This document shows positions 12,717-24,430 of a stretch of DNA of 64,000 nucleotides, one piece after another; the stretch's first letter is position 1, and every line of letters begins with the position of its first letter. The translations under genes were made by a program, and so were the position numbers. The notes under the pieces were generated by a model, which did no database searches, had not been told where the DNA came from, and saw nothing but the letters and a program-made list of their open reading frames with translations. The stretch lies in contig NC_063265.1 of NCBI RefSeq assembly GCF_019578655.1, positions 10,884,501 to 10,948,500 on the forward strand, in the 5' to 3' direction. This DNA comes from Ricinus communis (taxonomy: Eukaryota; Streptophyta; Magnoliopsida; Malpighiales; Euphorbiaceae).

Positions 12717-15700
12717 CTAATAAGATTCCCAGCCATCACGCTGTAGTCTATCAGCTTTTTTCAAGACCTCGTCCCTGGTGTCTTCTTTATATTGGGTCAT
12801 TCTGGCAGCAAATAGAGGTATCAGGAAAACTTCAATCATAAATAACACTTATCTTGCATTATTTGTGATGATAAGAGGGAAAGTGAGACAGAACCTTGCC
12901 CATAGATCAGGATCACCGATCCCTAACATCCTGACAGCCAGCAAACCTGCATTTGTCGCATTGTTGATTGCAACCGTCGCAACAGGGACACCTCTTGGCA
13001 TCTGCATCATAATAGATGATGAATGTTTAAAAAAGAAACAGCTTTATTGATAGACAAATGAGAACAAAATGCATAAGGAAAATGGAAGCACGCAAATAAA
13101 TCCTCTTTCAGATTTTTAACTTGTCTAATCCAAAGTTTTGTACCAAACAAGCATGGTGATATAAATTTATCCTCATTCTGTTGCCTACAAGGTACCTCAA
13201 CCAGGGAGAGGTATGATAATAGCAATAAAAGAATCCTACCAAGTCCCAGGCAGCAATTAAGACATTAGGACTAGAGCAGAATGGACTTGCCTTAGGTTCA
13301 GTAATCTTATTCAAGAATTATGCTACTATTTGAATTTGAACTCTGAAGATTACACAGTACCTGCACGATTGACAAGAGTGAATCCATTCCATCCAACGAG
13401 GAAACCCGCACAGGAACGCCAATAACAGGTAAAGGAGTAAGTGATGCTACCATACCTGAAAGTCAAACCAATACTAAAGTTAGAGCCAGCAGGATAGTTG
13501 ATTATGAAATATATAGACAGCATAGTTCATGTATAACTAGCCTGGCAAGTGAGCAGCACCACCAGCACCAGCAATGATGAGCTGAACTCCTCGGTCTCGA
13601 GCAGATGAGGCATAAGAGAACATCATCTCAGGAGTTCTGTGAGCTGATATTATTCTCACCTATCAAGGCCAGGTAAAATTAGTACTGGAAGAGGAAAACA
13701 ATAATGTAATGCCTGTGATTAGAAGAGCAAAATTTTACAGTATTGAAAGTTAACCTCATTAGGCACACCAAACATATTCAAAATCCTTGCAGCCTCCTTC
13801 ATGACAGGAAGATCTGAATCAGAGCCCATAATGATCCCAACACGTGGCGCAACTGCATTTTGGAAAATCATGATAAAAAGTCAACAGAATCAAAAAGTCA
13901 ACACTATTGAAACTTACCCAGGATCGTGCCATGCAGTATGGAGATCTAGTTGTCAAGTCACCTGGAAAACTTACCTGCTGACTGACTATCACATTCTTCC
14001 TTCAACATTGAATTTAGTTTTGCTTCCACTATACCCAAAGAAGCCCCAACAATAGTGATATGACCCATCTTTCGTTGCTTTCGCATTTCTATATAATCAA
14101 AATGACACTGCAGAAATAAGAGAGAGGAAGAAAGGGGAGGTAGTAATCATCACGAGTAATGGCTAGCAAAATTAACCTGGCTTATCGTACCAATGGACAC
14201 TAGCCCCTGGTATATTCAATGCCTTTCCAATCAGTTGATGAGCCAAGTGGAAACCAGGCTCTCCCTGAAAGCACAAACATTGGCATCATGGTGAGTTTTA
14301 ATTGAATCTAGTCCTTTACGTATGATACGCTACTTGACCCACAAATTGTGTCTCAGAAAGCATAAACATTAGCATTATAGTGAACTTTTAACTGAAGTAC
14401 ACTTCTTAACCTTGATTATCAGACATGATACACTTCTTAACCAAAAAGCTCTCTCCCTCTTTTTCCTCCTCTAGGTAAAAAAAATAGATGGAAAAGAAAA
14501 GAAATTTTACCTCATCTTCACCCAGTAAATTATACATGATAGCAGCAGGAGTTTTCATAGAAGGATCACCAAGTGGAAGACCTACAACAGCCCGCAGATG
14601 CTGTTCAAATTGTGACGTGTAGCAGGACTCAATTGTGTGGTGACCGCTGTTATGAGGTCTAGGAGCTACTTCATTTAGCAAAATCTATCAAAAGGTGAAT
14701 AAAAAATCAATAAATTAGTCAAAAGAAGTTGCTGAAAAATGATACTGCACAAAGATGAAGAGAGAATGAATCACAACCAGGCCATCACTTGTCAAAAACA
14801 ATTCAACTGCGAACACACCAGCACCTTCTAACAAACTAACAGCTTTATGTGCAACATCAGTCGCAAGTTTCTTAATCTTCCATGGCACATTTGCAGGTGC
14901 CTTAACTATGTGGCATATATTTTCTCTGCAGGATTCAATGATTCTCAGTCAGTCATAAGTAAATGGATGGCGAGTTAGGATTAACAGTTCAATACCCAAT
15001 ACACCAGGCAAACTCAAATATCATAATGGTTTGGACACATCTTACCTGTGAATAGTCTCAACAACAGGATAGCACAATATGGAATTGTCTCTGCCTCTTG
15101 CCACAATGACTGCTAGTTCCTTTATGAAGGGTGCCCATTTCTCCACATATAAACCACGTTCAAAACCTCCAAGAGCTGGGAAATAAAAAGTCATGAACTT
15201 TTAGATCAAAAGTAAACATTAAACATCCACTAAATCATGCTAAAAAGGTTGAATATCTCACCAGTTACTGCAGAAGAAAGATCTTCTTCAGTTTTGGCAA
15301 CTGCATTTCCACGCCCATCATAAGCTAATCTTCTGCTCTTAATCATAAGAGGATAACCATACAAGTCACCTGCTCTTTTGGCACCTTCCAAATCATCTAT
15401 CTGTATTGGCCAACCAACCAATATATTAGAGCACATGCAACTAATAAGTGATAAAAATTACAACTAATAAGTGATGAAAAATATATAATCATGAACAACT
15501 ACCAAAACCAACTAATAAGTGATGAAAAATATATAATCATGAACAACTACCAAAACCAACCTGCATAAACTCAGGAAGAGGAATCCCATGTCGTGAAAAT
15601 TGAACCTTCTGGAGATATTTATCCTGAGAGATCCAAAACAAGAGTTCATCTAAATAACTTAAATCAAGATCTAACAATGTCTCTTTTAACAGCAAGATAC

Positions 15701-16740
15701 AACAAAAGGTCATCATTTGTGAAAGACTATCAAGCTTACATGCATATAAAATCATTGAGTCCTACATAGCAAACAAGCTAATGGATTCTTAAATATCAAC
15801 AATAATACCATAACCACAAAAACTAAAAAGTTAACTCTAAAAGCTTGAGAAGGCATCTAAATGGCTCACAAATAGCATAAGGTTAGCATACTCTGCAAGA
15901 TATTATAGCCTTCAACAGCTCAACTGTAAAGATATAAAACAGACATACTTGGATAATTCGAACAGTAGCAGCTTTCGGTTGGCAATCAACCCCTTCCTTC
16001 TCAAGCTTCTCTAGCGTAGCAACATCAACATGTTCAATCTCAACAGTCAATACTCCACATCTAACTACCAACAACTAATTAGCACGCATAATTGCATAAT
16101 CTTACAAATTATATAATTATAGCAAAGAAATAGCATGAGGGAAAAAGAAAAAAACAACAGCACAAAATTCATAAAAGAGATTGAACCTTTTAGCAAATTC
16201 CTGAACAGTAGCACTATCATCAAAGCTCCCAACCATATGATGATAAGCAAGAGAACTAGCAGGGCAATTAACAAGTGGGTCCAAAACCATTACTTTAATA
16301 GCCATTTGTGAAGCTGCTTGACATAGCATACGACCCAATTGGCCACCACCCAGAACACCCACAATCACCTCAGATAATCCATGTATATTGGACTCCTCAT
16401 CTTTCCTAAAATACCCATATAATAAAAATTCAATCTTTAAAATTAAAGAACCATCAGCTTTATTTTAAACTAAAAAAAAAAAAAAAATCAAACTGTAAGA
16501 AGAAAATTGATTTGGGTGTTAAGATTATATGATTGTTTACCTGATAGAGGTCTCATGAGAGTCACGCGAAGCTCTGCAAGCCAAGATTGGGTTGAAGCGT
16601 TTCTGAGATAAATTTAAATGCTTGGCTTTGTCTTTTTCTTTGTCCATTGAGAAGCAAAGGATGTTTCGCTTTGAGAAGAAGGAGAAGCTACAATCAGAGG
16701 AATTGAAGAGGAGCTTTGACGGGTTTTGTTGAAGCAGCAT
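12717..16740 (-). CDS. PURKE: Phosphoribosylaminoimidazole carboxylase, plastid (PurK-PurE fusion)
   Basis: Carboxylates AIR to CAIR in de novo purine synthesis, in plastids. Fifteen exons: 16740-16541, 16405-16187, 16060-15949, 15623-15561, 15400-15262, 15175-15046, 14925-14778, 14684-14511, 14264-14177, 14088-13975, 13852-13755, 13659-13542, 13455-13361, 13001-12895, 12801-12717; the 1890 nt give 629 aa. Residues 1 to about 66 form a Ser-rich plastid transit peptide. Residues of about 80-430 are the PurK ATP-grasp part, starting with the nucleotide loop [12 protein letters not shown] and including LTVEIEHVD and [12 protein letters not shown]. Residues of about 464-620 are PurE, with MGSDSDLP (about 471-478), the active-site SAHRTP (500-505) and GGAAHLPG. 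All motifs are intact and the length is normal for plants. Intron 12 starts with GC instead of GT, and intron 4 carries a 48-bp tandem duplication. Confidence 0.95.
13456..13541 (-). other. GC-AG intron (intron 12) of AIR carboxylase
   Basis: On the minus strand the exon ends TTGCCAG and the intron begins GCTAGT. It ends CTTTCAG before GTATGG. Splicing here restores the conserved HLPGMVAS of PurE exactly, while reading on gives an immediate TAG. No GT in the neighbourhood gives a usable frame. The CAG exon end is the strong context usually seen with GC donors. Confidence 0.85.
15464..15559. repeat. 48-bp tandem duplication in AIR carboxylase intron 4
   Basis: Two adjacent near-identical 48-bp copies (about 15464-15511 and 15512-15559), each beginning CTAATAAGTGATGAAAAATA on the plus strand and ending ACCAAAACCAA. 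A partial third match lies at about 15438-15456. The copy nearest exon 4 contains the real 5' splice-site intron bases (minus strand GTTGGTTTTGG), so the duplication also made a decoy copy of them 48 bases into the intron. Confidence 0.9.
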
Positions 16741-19441
16741 TATGTAGTGCGATAGAGAGAACGAACTGCGAGCACTTCGAGTGTCTCAGCCGCTTTTTAC
16801 ATTCAGTACTCTGTCGCTGAAGTTCTCCTCTTTCTTTTTTTTTCTTTTCTTTTTTTCTCCTGTCAATACGGCTTGTAAGTTATTTTGGTCGGTGACTTAT
16901 ACGGTGACCTGTTTAAAACAACAGTAAACATTCTTAAATTTTATAGGTAAAGTTAAACTCTCTATAGTTTTATTTTTACTATTCTACTGTAATTAGAATA
17001 TTAATTATCTAAATACAATATAATTACAGTTGATATAGTTTTTATATTCATTGATTGCGAGCATTTCGAGTGTTCAAATAATTTTTTTTTTTCAGTTTTT
17101 TAATATTTTTAAGCAATCGTAAATTCATATATTTTAACTTTAATTATCAAATATTTAATATTTTAATTTTTAATATAAAATTTTTAAAATATTTAATTGT
17201 TGTTTTAAAAAATTATTCAAATTCTTTTTAATACATAAATTATTTAATACATCTATTTTTATCGAGTATAGATATTATAAAAAATAGAGTTAAAAAGTTA
17301 AAAGATGTTTAAGACATTAAAAAATATAAAATTTGCTAAACTAAATTAAAAGTTAAACTTTTTGGATATGGTTTTTAATAGATATCTGAGTTTGCTAATC
17401 TATAGGCTTTTTTATTTTTTGAAAGTAAATTGTCACAGCTCGCAAGTTTCTTCTTCTCGCATGAAGATTGAAAGGCCTAAAAAGTCTCCAGAATTCTTTG
17501 GAAGGCAACGGAGGATTCTAGAATATTCTAGAATATTTTAAAATCATCCAAAGACATATAAAATATATAAATAAATATGTAATTATATAGAACATTCTAG
17601 ATACTTAATTTTAGTCGTTAGATCAAATCAATTCTTACTATCCATTGAAGAGGTGAAGCCTATATTATAGCTTTCATTTGTAAACATCAAGTAAAAGAGC
17701 AAGTAAATTTTTTCTTTAAAAGCTCTCCAAGTTGTCTTTAGCTCTCTATTGTTGTTCTTGCCATCTTAGCTGGCATTTTGTCTAGTATTCGAGAAGTAAA
17801 ACTGACTAGCTTACTTGTCTGCATGTAGAAAGTAGCTAGTGCCAAGCCCGTGACAAAATCTATAGGCATTCTGTACCCAACGTGACTGTTGACTATTAAT
17901 GACCGGAATGGACTGTACATAAACCTTTTTGTTGTAATGTCTGCATGTAGAAAGTAGCTAGTGCCAAAGCTGTGACAAAATCTATAGGCATTTTGTACCC
18001 AACGTGACTGTCGACTATTAATGACCGGAATGGACTGTACATAAACCTTTTTGTTGCAAGTTTCAGAATTAGGGATTTGGTTTTTGTGACTTTCATGCTT
18101 TCTGAGAGCTTATGTTAATAGGTCGGTTTGGGGACAAGAGTAGGAAAGAAAAAAAAAAAAAGCAAGAAACAAGTTTTTTCTTCCTAATTAGGATGCAGAA
18201 TCATATGGCAGCTGCTTTGTTATGGTTATGCTTTTGTTTATATTCTTTTATTTGTTGCCTGATTTAATTTGGTAAAGGGCCTGTAGTATCTGTTTATCTA
18301 ATTGAGACTTAATCTTCGACTACTGGTTCTGAAAAGGGTTTAATTATGTGCTTAGCATTCAGGATTTTTCTTGCTGTGGTTCTTTCATTTGCACATGTGG
18401 ATGATGATTTACCATGTTAAAAAGCTGTAAAGTTGTAGTTGTCTCAGAAGTTGACAAGTCTGATCTTTAGGTGCAAATGTTTCATTCTCGAATTTTCATG
18501 CCTTCTAAACACACATACTTTCAGGTTTCCTTGTGAATTCCTCTATTCTTGATTGAGTTGCAAGCATTGGATATCTTTCGTGGTTGTGTGAATGGGTTGC
18601 TCAGAACCAATAACAAGTTCTCTTTTTCAAATATTCTGAGATTCACATTATGTACACCATTATTATATGTTTGAATGGAATATGCAATTAGTTTAAAAAG
18701 GATTAAAATTGTTCTCTCTTTTACAAGTACTAGAGAGCTGGATAACTTTCTGCTATAGGAGAATAAGACTCTCACAGCTAGAACACCTTGAATTGCCATC
18801 AATGGCAATAAAAGAAAAGCAAGAAAAAGCATCTTTATAGTATTATTGTTCTGCTTATGATGGATACTTTTCACTATTAGTCTCTACAAGAAATAGATAA
18901 ATTTCTATAATAACAATGAACAATAATTGTTTGACTTGTTGCAATCAGAGAAAGGCAAAAAATTTGTTGCATGTAAGAAACGAGGAGCAGTAAATTGAAG
19001 TCACAGATCAGTTTTTATGCAGAAAAGAGAAACACATTACATTGACAATTACTTTTTTCACTCTTTATTATCATCAGAATACTCGCCTATACACATAAAA
19101 ATCAGCTCTTCTAATTGTACAAATTGTTCACTAATCACACCCAAAAAACAAGAATTAGCAAAGGAAAGGAAAAAATGTGAAAACAAACTTCTGAAACTGT
19201 ACATTTCAATGCCAATCTTCACTACTAGGTTCCAAGTACTGTACTATATGCACTCCTTTCTACTTTCTGGACCATGTAATTTTCTTGTTTTTTTCTGAGG
19301 CATCTGAGAAATTAAAAAAACAGAAGCAAGCGGACAATGGGTTGAGCTTCTTGATTTTGTTAAGCAAACGAAAGCAAGAAAATCATGAATAATTTGACCT
19401 ATGCTTAAATGCTCTCATTTCTGATGGTTTTGCATGAAGCC
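16741..19441. other. Intergenic DNA upstream of AIR carboxylase
   Basis: This holds the promoter of the AIR carboxylase gene at its left end; no clear TATA box was found. It also holds a 122-bp tandem duplication (listed separately) and the 3' flank of the MYOB gene at its right end. A minus-strand frame around 18521-18874 starts with a signal-peptide-like stretch (MLFLAFLLLPLMAIQGVLA) but then loses character. It could be the first exon of an undetected small secreted peptide, though no second exon was found. Confidence 0.45.
17817..18059. repeat. 122-bp tandem duplication, two copies
   Basis: Copy 1 runs from about 17817 to 17937 and copy 2 from about 17938 to 18059. Both contain GCATGTAGAAAGTAGCTAGT, ACCCAACGTGACTG and AATGACCGGAATGGACTG, each offset by exactly 122 bases. 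The copies differ at only a few positions, so the event is recent. The minus-strand frame is open through both copies but has no known domain. Confidence 0.9.
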
Positions 19442-22400
19442 TTAAGCGACGGTTTGCTGCCTTCCTCTTATTCCAATCCTTCGCAGTTCTTTCAGGTGAG
19501 ATGCTATCTCTTGAATGAACTGAAGTCCCTCTTCTCCATTTCTGATCGAGTTGATGCTGTGCTCAAGGAAATTCCTGTCTGCCTCGAGTGCTTTCAACCT
19601 CTCATTCAGATCAGAAACTTCATTTGCAAGAGAATCTAAAGGAATCCCTCCAGGGGGTAGAGGAGAGCTCTGCCCGCTATAAAACATTTCATTATACTCA
19701 TTACCATATAACTCAGATTTCTCAAGTGATAAAGCATGCCCTTGAGCAGGACCATTTCCTCTATCATTTTGGGTTGACAAGTCATCATTTTCTTCTGCTC
19801 CACTGCTTACTTGAAATCCCAATTTGCTATTCAGCTCCTTCAATTCACTCTCTCTATGTTCTACTTTTCCAGAATATTCACCATTAACCAAGTCTAGTTG
19901 GTTATTAGAAAACAGACAAAGCCTCTTTTCCAATTTCTTCAAGCACTGTAAAATATACGCCCTTTCATCATCAAAATCTAACAATGAATCCTTCACATTT
20001 CTTGCATTCTTATCCCCACGGAATATAGTTCTACCTCCAACTTCATGACAGTTATCTGGTTTGTAAGAATCAGAGTTTCTAAGTGTACTTGTGCTGACAG
20101 AAGTAGCTTCTGGGTGCTCCTCTTTGATATCTTTAGTTTTTGTGTCAGAAAGTTCTTGCATGGTATTCTCCCAAAATGATTCACCAGGGTTAATCCTGTA
20201 AAATTCAAGTTCTGCTTCTAAATCTTGAATCTCTTTCTCTCTCTCCGAGAGAAGGTCATTTGTTTTCTGCAGGGCTTCCATATCATACTCGGCTTGCTCT
20301 TCCATCATTCTTAGGTATTGCAAGGCTTCCATTTGAAGTGTTGCCTTTTCTTCCTGCAGTCTAGTAATCATGGCCATTGCTTGATTTGCAGAAATTGCTG
20401 ATGAATTTCTTTCTTCATCCAATTCCTTGTATAAAGCACTTAACAGTTTCTTATCATGCTCAATCTGCCTCTTCAACCGATCAACTGCACTTTCACCTTC
20501 AATTTCACTGACTATACTTCCATCCAGAGATAGACCAGACTCATTTCTGTCAAGTGAGATTCTCTTTTGAAGCATTTGTATTCCTATGGAACTAGAAGCA
20601 TCAAGATTCTTCAATTCATCACCATTAATAGACAACTTTGGACTCACTGGTACTCTAGGACTAGAATCATTCATTGTGTGCTCTCGAGCAGCAGATAGTT
20701 GAGAAAATAAGGTCTTCAAATCGTCACTGAGTCTTGAAGAATCCTTCGCAATCCATTGTTCTGCAAGTGCACCAGACAACTGTCTCCCCTTATTGCCAAC
20801 AGCTAGCTTATAAGCATCACCAAGATCCAAAGAGTTGGGTGCTTGCAGACCATTGTCACCTGAAACAGGGTTTGTTTCTAATGCTGTTTCGTTCATTGCA
20901 GCTGAATTAGTTCCTGTCTTGCTAATCTCTTCACAATCTGTGATAGCAGTTTGCCAAACTTCCTCGGTTCTAGCATTACCTAAGCAATAGAACATAAAGG
21001 AAAACGATACAGGTGTTAATCAGAAGTATTCACAATAGTCAGAATTATTTACAATCATCGTTTCTCTGACATCCTGTAGAATAAAATTGTTCAAATTACA
21101 TTCTTGCGCTTTATACTCTCTAACAAGGATGGGGGGTGTAATTAAAGAATCTATATCCAATTGGATGCAGATAGTCACGAGGTTATCCCTCGTGTAAATT
21201 CTAGTGCTTGAACAAGCTAAACAACTGAAACAAAATTCTTAAATTTGCACCTGAAATTTCTTAGGTATCCATATTAAATACTGCACACATCATGAAAATC
21301 ATGAAACATATTTCAGCATGGCATTATCAAGGAATAATTGACAGAAAGCAAACATGCATGTATTCAAATTTGACACTTTCAGGAGTCCCAGTACACGACA
21401 TATGGATTATGTCTCCATATATACCATTGTTAATATCTTGATTATAAAGTAATATATTGCAAAACTAAAATTGATTCATTATGTGTGTGCAAATATTTTA
21501 TATATAGAGATGTAAGTGCAACTTTATAGGAATAAATTATCAAAATGTAGATCCTCTGACAAACAATAGAAACAAAACCAAATTTCTAGTTCCAAGAAAC
21601 TAGATAATTATATTTTTACTTCCTGACCAAACTGATTCACACAAATATGCGTGTAGTAACATAATTTTTTCAGACACACTCCCAGAAGTTTGACACACAC
21701 ACAGAAGAAGAAGAAGAAGTGTATGAGACTTACAACTTTCTTGTAATCCTTGAATAGGAGTTTCAACTTCACTCGGTGATGGAAGGACATCAACAAGTGA
21801 AACCAGCTTGCTCTCTGCTGATGCTAAAGCAGGGATTTCTTTGCTATCTGATGATGGAAGGACATCAACATCATCTACAGGAATAAGCTTGCTCAATTCT
21901 GATGCTTCTATAGGAGTCTCTCCGGCAACTGATGATGGAAGAACCTCCTGTACTGAAATAAGTATGCTTTCTTTTGATGCTTCCTTAAAAGTTTCTATGG
22001 CATCAAATAATGGAGGCACATCATCAAAGAAACTAATCTTGTTCTCTTTTGAAGCTTCAACTGGAGTTTCTTTAGCAATTGATGATGGAAGAACATCATC
22101 TACAGAAATAAGCTTGCTGAATTCGGATGCTTCCGTAGGAGTTTCTCCGGCAACTGATGATGGAAGAACCTCCTGTAATGAAATAAGTATGCTTTCTTTT
22201 GATACTTCCTTAAAAGTTTCTATGGGATCAAATAATGGAGGCACGTCATCAAAGGAACTATTCTTGCTCTCTTTTGAAGCTTCAACTGGAGTTTCTTTAG
22301 CAATTGATGATGGAAGAACATCATCTACAGAAATAAGCTCGCTCAATTCTGATGCTTCCAAAGGAGTTTTTCTGGAAACTGATGATGGAAGCACGTCTTG

Positions 22401-23567
22401 TACTGAAATAAGTATGCTCTCTTTTGATGCTTCCTCAAAAGTTTCTTTGGCATCCAATAATGGAGGGACATTATCAAAGGAACTATTCATGCTCTCTTTT
22501 GATGCTTCAACTGGAGTTTCTTTAGCAATTAATGATGGAGGAATTTCATCAAGCGAAATAAGCTCAGGAAATGCAGAGGAATTAGACTTCCCATCTGCTT
22601 GTTGCCATTGAACTTCTTCTAAGCCATGCCCCAGGGAAACTGAAGGTGATTTGGATGTAACGCCATGGAACTCTACAAGATCTGATTGTATCTGTGAGGC
22701 TAAAATTGGAGTCTGAAGTGCTGTGACTGAATCTATTAATTTTTCTGAGACCAGATCGTCATGCAGAGAGATAATTCGAGGCTCTGTCTGCACACATCCA
22801 ACTGCAATGTCTTGCTTGGTATTAATTGCATGACCTCGAGCATTTGTGTTATTATCATCATCAGAGAACAGGACCTCAGATTCAGTATCAGAATTAACCT
22901 TGAGCTCTGTGTACCCTATATGCGGTAAATGGTCAAACTCACTCTTACTTCTTTGAAGAGTAGCTCTGGCTGGTAGAGATAGTTCAATCTTATTCAGGTT
23001 GTTCTGATCATATACAGCAGGGGCATCAAATTCAGCAGTCTCAGAACCAGCTATATTGGTCTGCATTAGGTTTTGGACATATCCCCTTAGAATCCATGGC
23101 TCATTGCAACAAGAACAGTGCTGGGTACTTGAAGTATGATCCTCATTTAAACCGAATCTATAACCCTCCCCCAACTTACCCACCAATAACCTATATGTTT
23201 CAGCATTGGATTTGTTGATCGTGGCAAAGGAGAAAAGACAGCTTTCACACATTCCATGGACATCAACAAGTTTGTTGTGAGCATGGCAGAGAACTAAAGA
23301 TGAGATTTCCAACTTATGCTTGCCACAGATCAAATCGCGATAATATTTCAATCTTTTATTTCCCAAAATGTGATCAAGTCGTGAGCATAGCAAACATGGT
23401 GTTTGCAGTTCGTAGTAGCAGGCAAATTTTGTAATCAAATATGAGAATATAGCTTCAATGAAGAGCAAACAAATAAGGAGCCATTCAAGAAAAGCAGATG
23501 CCAAAGCAGTCCTAATACTGCAGTATTTCTTCTGTGATTTAACAGATGAAATCCCGCTGGCATCCAT
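19442..23567 (-). CDS. MYOB: MYOB-family myosin-binding protein (GTD-binding domain)
   Basis: Family members are membrane proteins that bind the globular tail of myosin XI and link the motor to vesicles or endoplasmic reticulum membranes. Two exons, 23567-21734 and 20979-19442, joined in a TGT codon, give 1123 aa. Residues of about 22-47 are a transmembrane helix (LLICLLFIEAIFSYLITKFA). It is followed by the family's cysteine motifs CLLCSRLDHILG and CHAHNKLVDVHGMCESC. Residues of about 335-597 are a tandem repeat of about 75 residues in roughly four copies. Residues of about 769-873 are the GTD-binding (DUF593) coiled coil, from SEIEGESAVDRLKRQIEHD to AELEFYR. A second coiled coil (LNERLKALEADRNFLEHSIN) lies near the C-terminus. 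The nearest Arabidopsis relative is probably MYOB3 (At5g16720), from memory. The repeat block is the odd feature; the conserved ends look intact. Confidence 0.92.
20980..21733 (-). other. MYOB intron
   Basis: A 754-bp intron with GTAAGT donor and TTGCTTAG acceptor on the minus strand. It separates the repeat-bearing exon from the exon encoding the GTD-binding domain. Nothing else was seen in it. Confidence 0.85.
21775..22560 (-). repeat. 225-bp coding tandem repeat in the MYOB gene
   Basis: The plus-strand landmark CAATTGATGATGGAAGAACATC and its variants recur at about 21850, 22081, 22306 and 22531, giving steps of 231, 225 and 225 bases. Each 75-residue unit is itself built from about three related 24-26-residue pieces. 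The pieces share a core of the type VLPSSIAKETPVEASKES, alternating with VPPLFDAIETFKEASKES and VLPSSVAGETPIEASELS. The 231-base step comes from a 6-base insertion that doubles an Asp-Val pair. All steps are multiples of three, so the frame stays open. Confidence 0.92.
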
Positions 23568-24392
23568 GCTCCAGCAAGATTAAGCAATTCCAAAAATGAG
23601 ATATTGATTGAGTGAAACAGAATAACCTCCAACCTCCCAAAAAATTTGATAATCCAAAACAATATGTGATACTGTAGCTACATCAGTAAAAAAAGAGGAA
23701 TAATTATAATCAAATCATGAGAGAGAGCATATTAAAGTCTCCAAGAAAGAAGTATGAATCCAGATGAAACAAGCAAACATTTCAACAAAGAACTTTAATC
23801 ACACTACAGGGTAAATGAGAAACGAAAAAGAAAAACTCCTACAGTAAAAGCCACCCATTTCAGACAACAAAATCACCCCAACCAAAACCATGAGCTCTAA
23901 CTTCCATTAGAAGTCCATAAACAAGTAAATGCATATAGGCCATTACCGGTGGGGACCAATACCCATAAAGTCCCCATAGACACATCCTAATTGAAAACCT
24001 ATTGTACCAAAATCTGAAATTTAAACACAGATGCATTTCTGTAAGAACTGTGAAAAGGATAGCATAAACTCCGACTCAGAAGCTAATGCGAATAATTTTT
24101 TACAGAAATAAAAGCTTTTTAATGCATCAAGAAATTCCTGAACAATTTAAGAACCCACACCATATTATACAACCAGAAGAACCCAGCAAACCAACAAATA
24201 TCATTTTAACAGGAACTAAATAATTCATAATCCAACCAGACGAAAATGGGAAAAAAATGGGGAGAAAGTCGACATCTATAAGGAACAATTATGCAACGCT
24301 GAACTGCATGATAGAAAGAATTTTTTCCATTAAAGGCAAATAATCCAAGCTTACATGATCAACTAAATCTAGCAGGCTAACGTTTCAACAAT

Positions 24393-24430
<38 letters not shown>

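Noticed and set aside
17738..18096. MPIDFVTGLALATFYM resembling a retrotransposon integrase motif
   Set aside because: Only four or five residues match. None of the neighbouring integrase or reverse transcriptase motifs is present, and the region is a simple 122-bp duplication.
21808..22611. A 267-codon plus-strand open frame opposite the MYOB repeat
   Set aside because: The repeat unit lacks stops in the antisense frame, so repetition alone keeps it open. The residues are Ser/Asp/Gly low complexity and the sense strand is clearly a MYOB gene.
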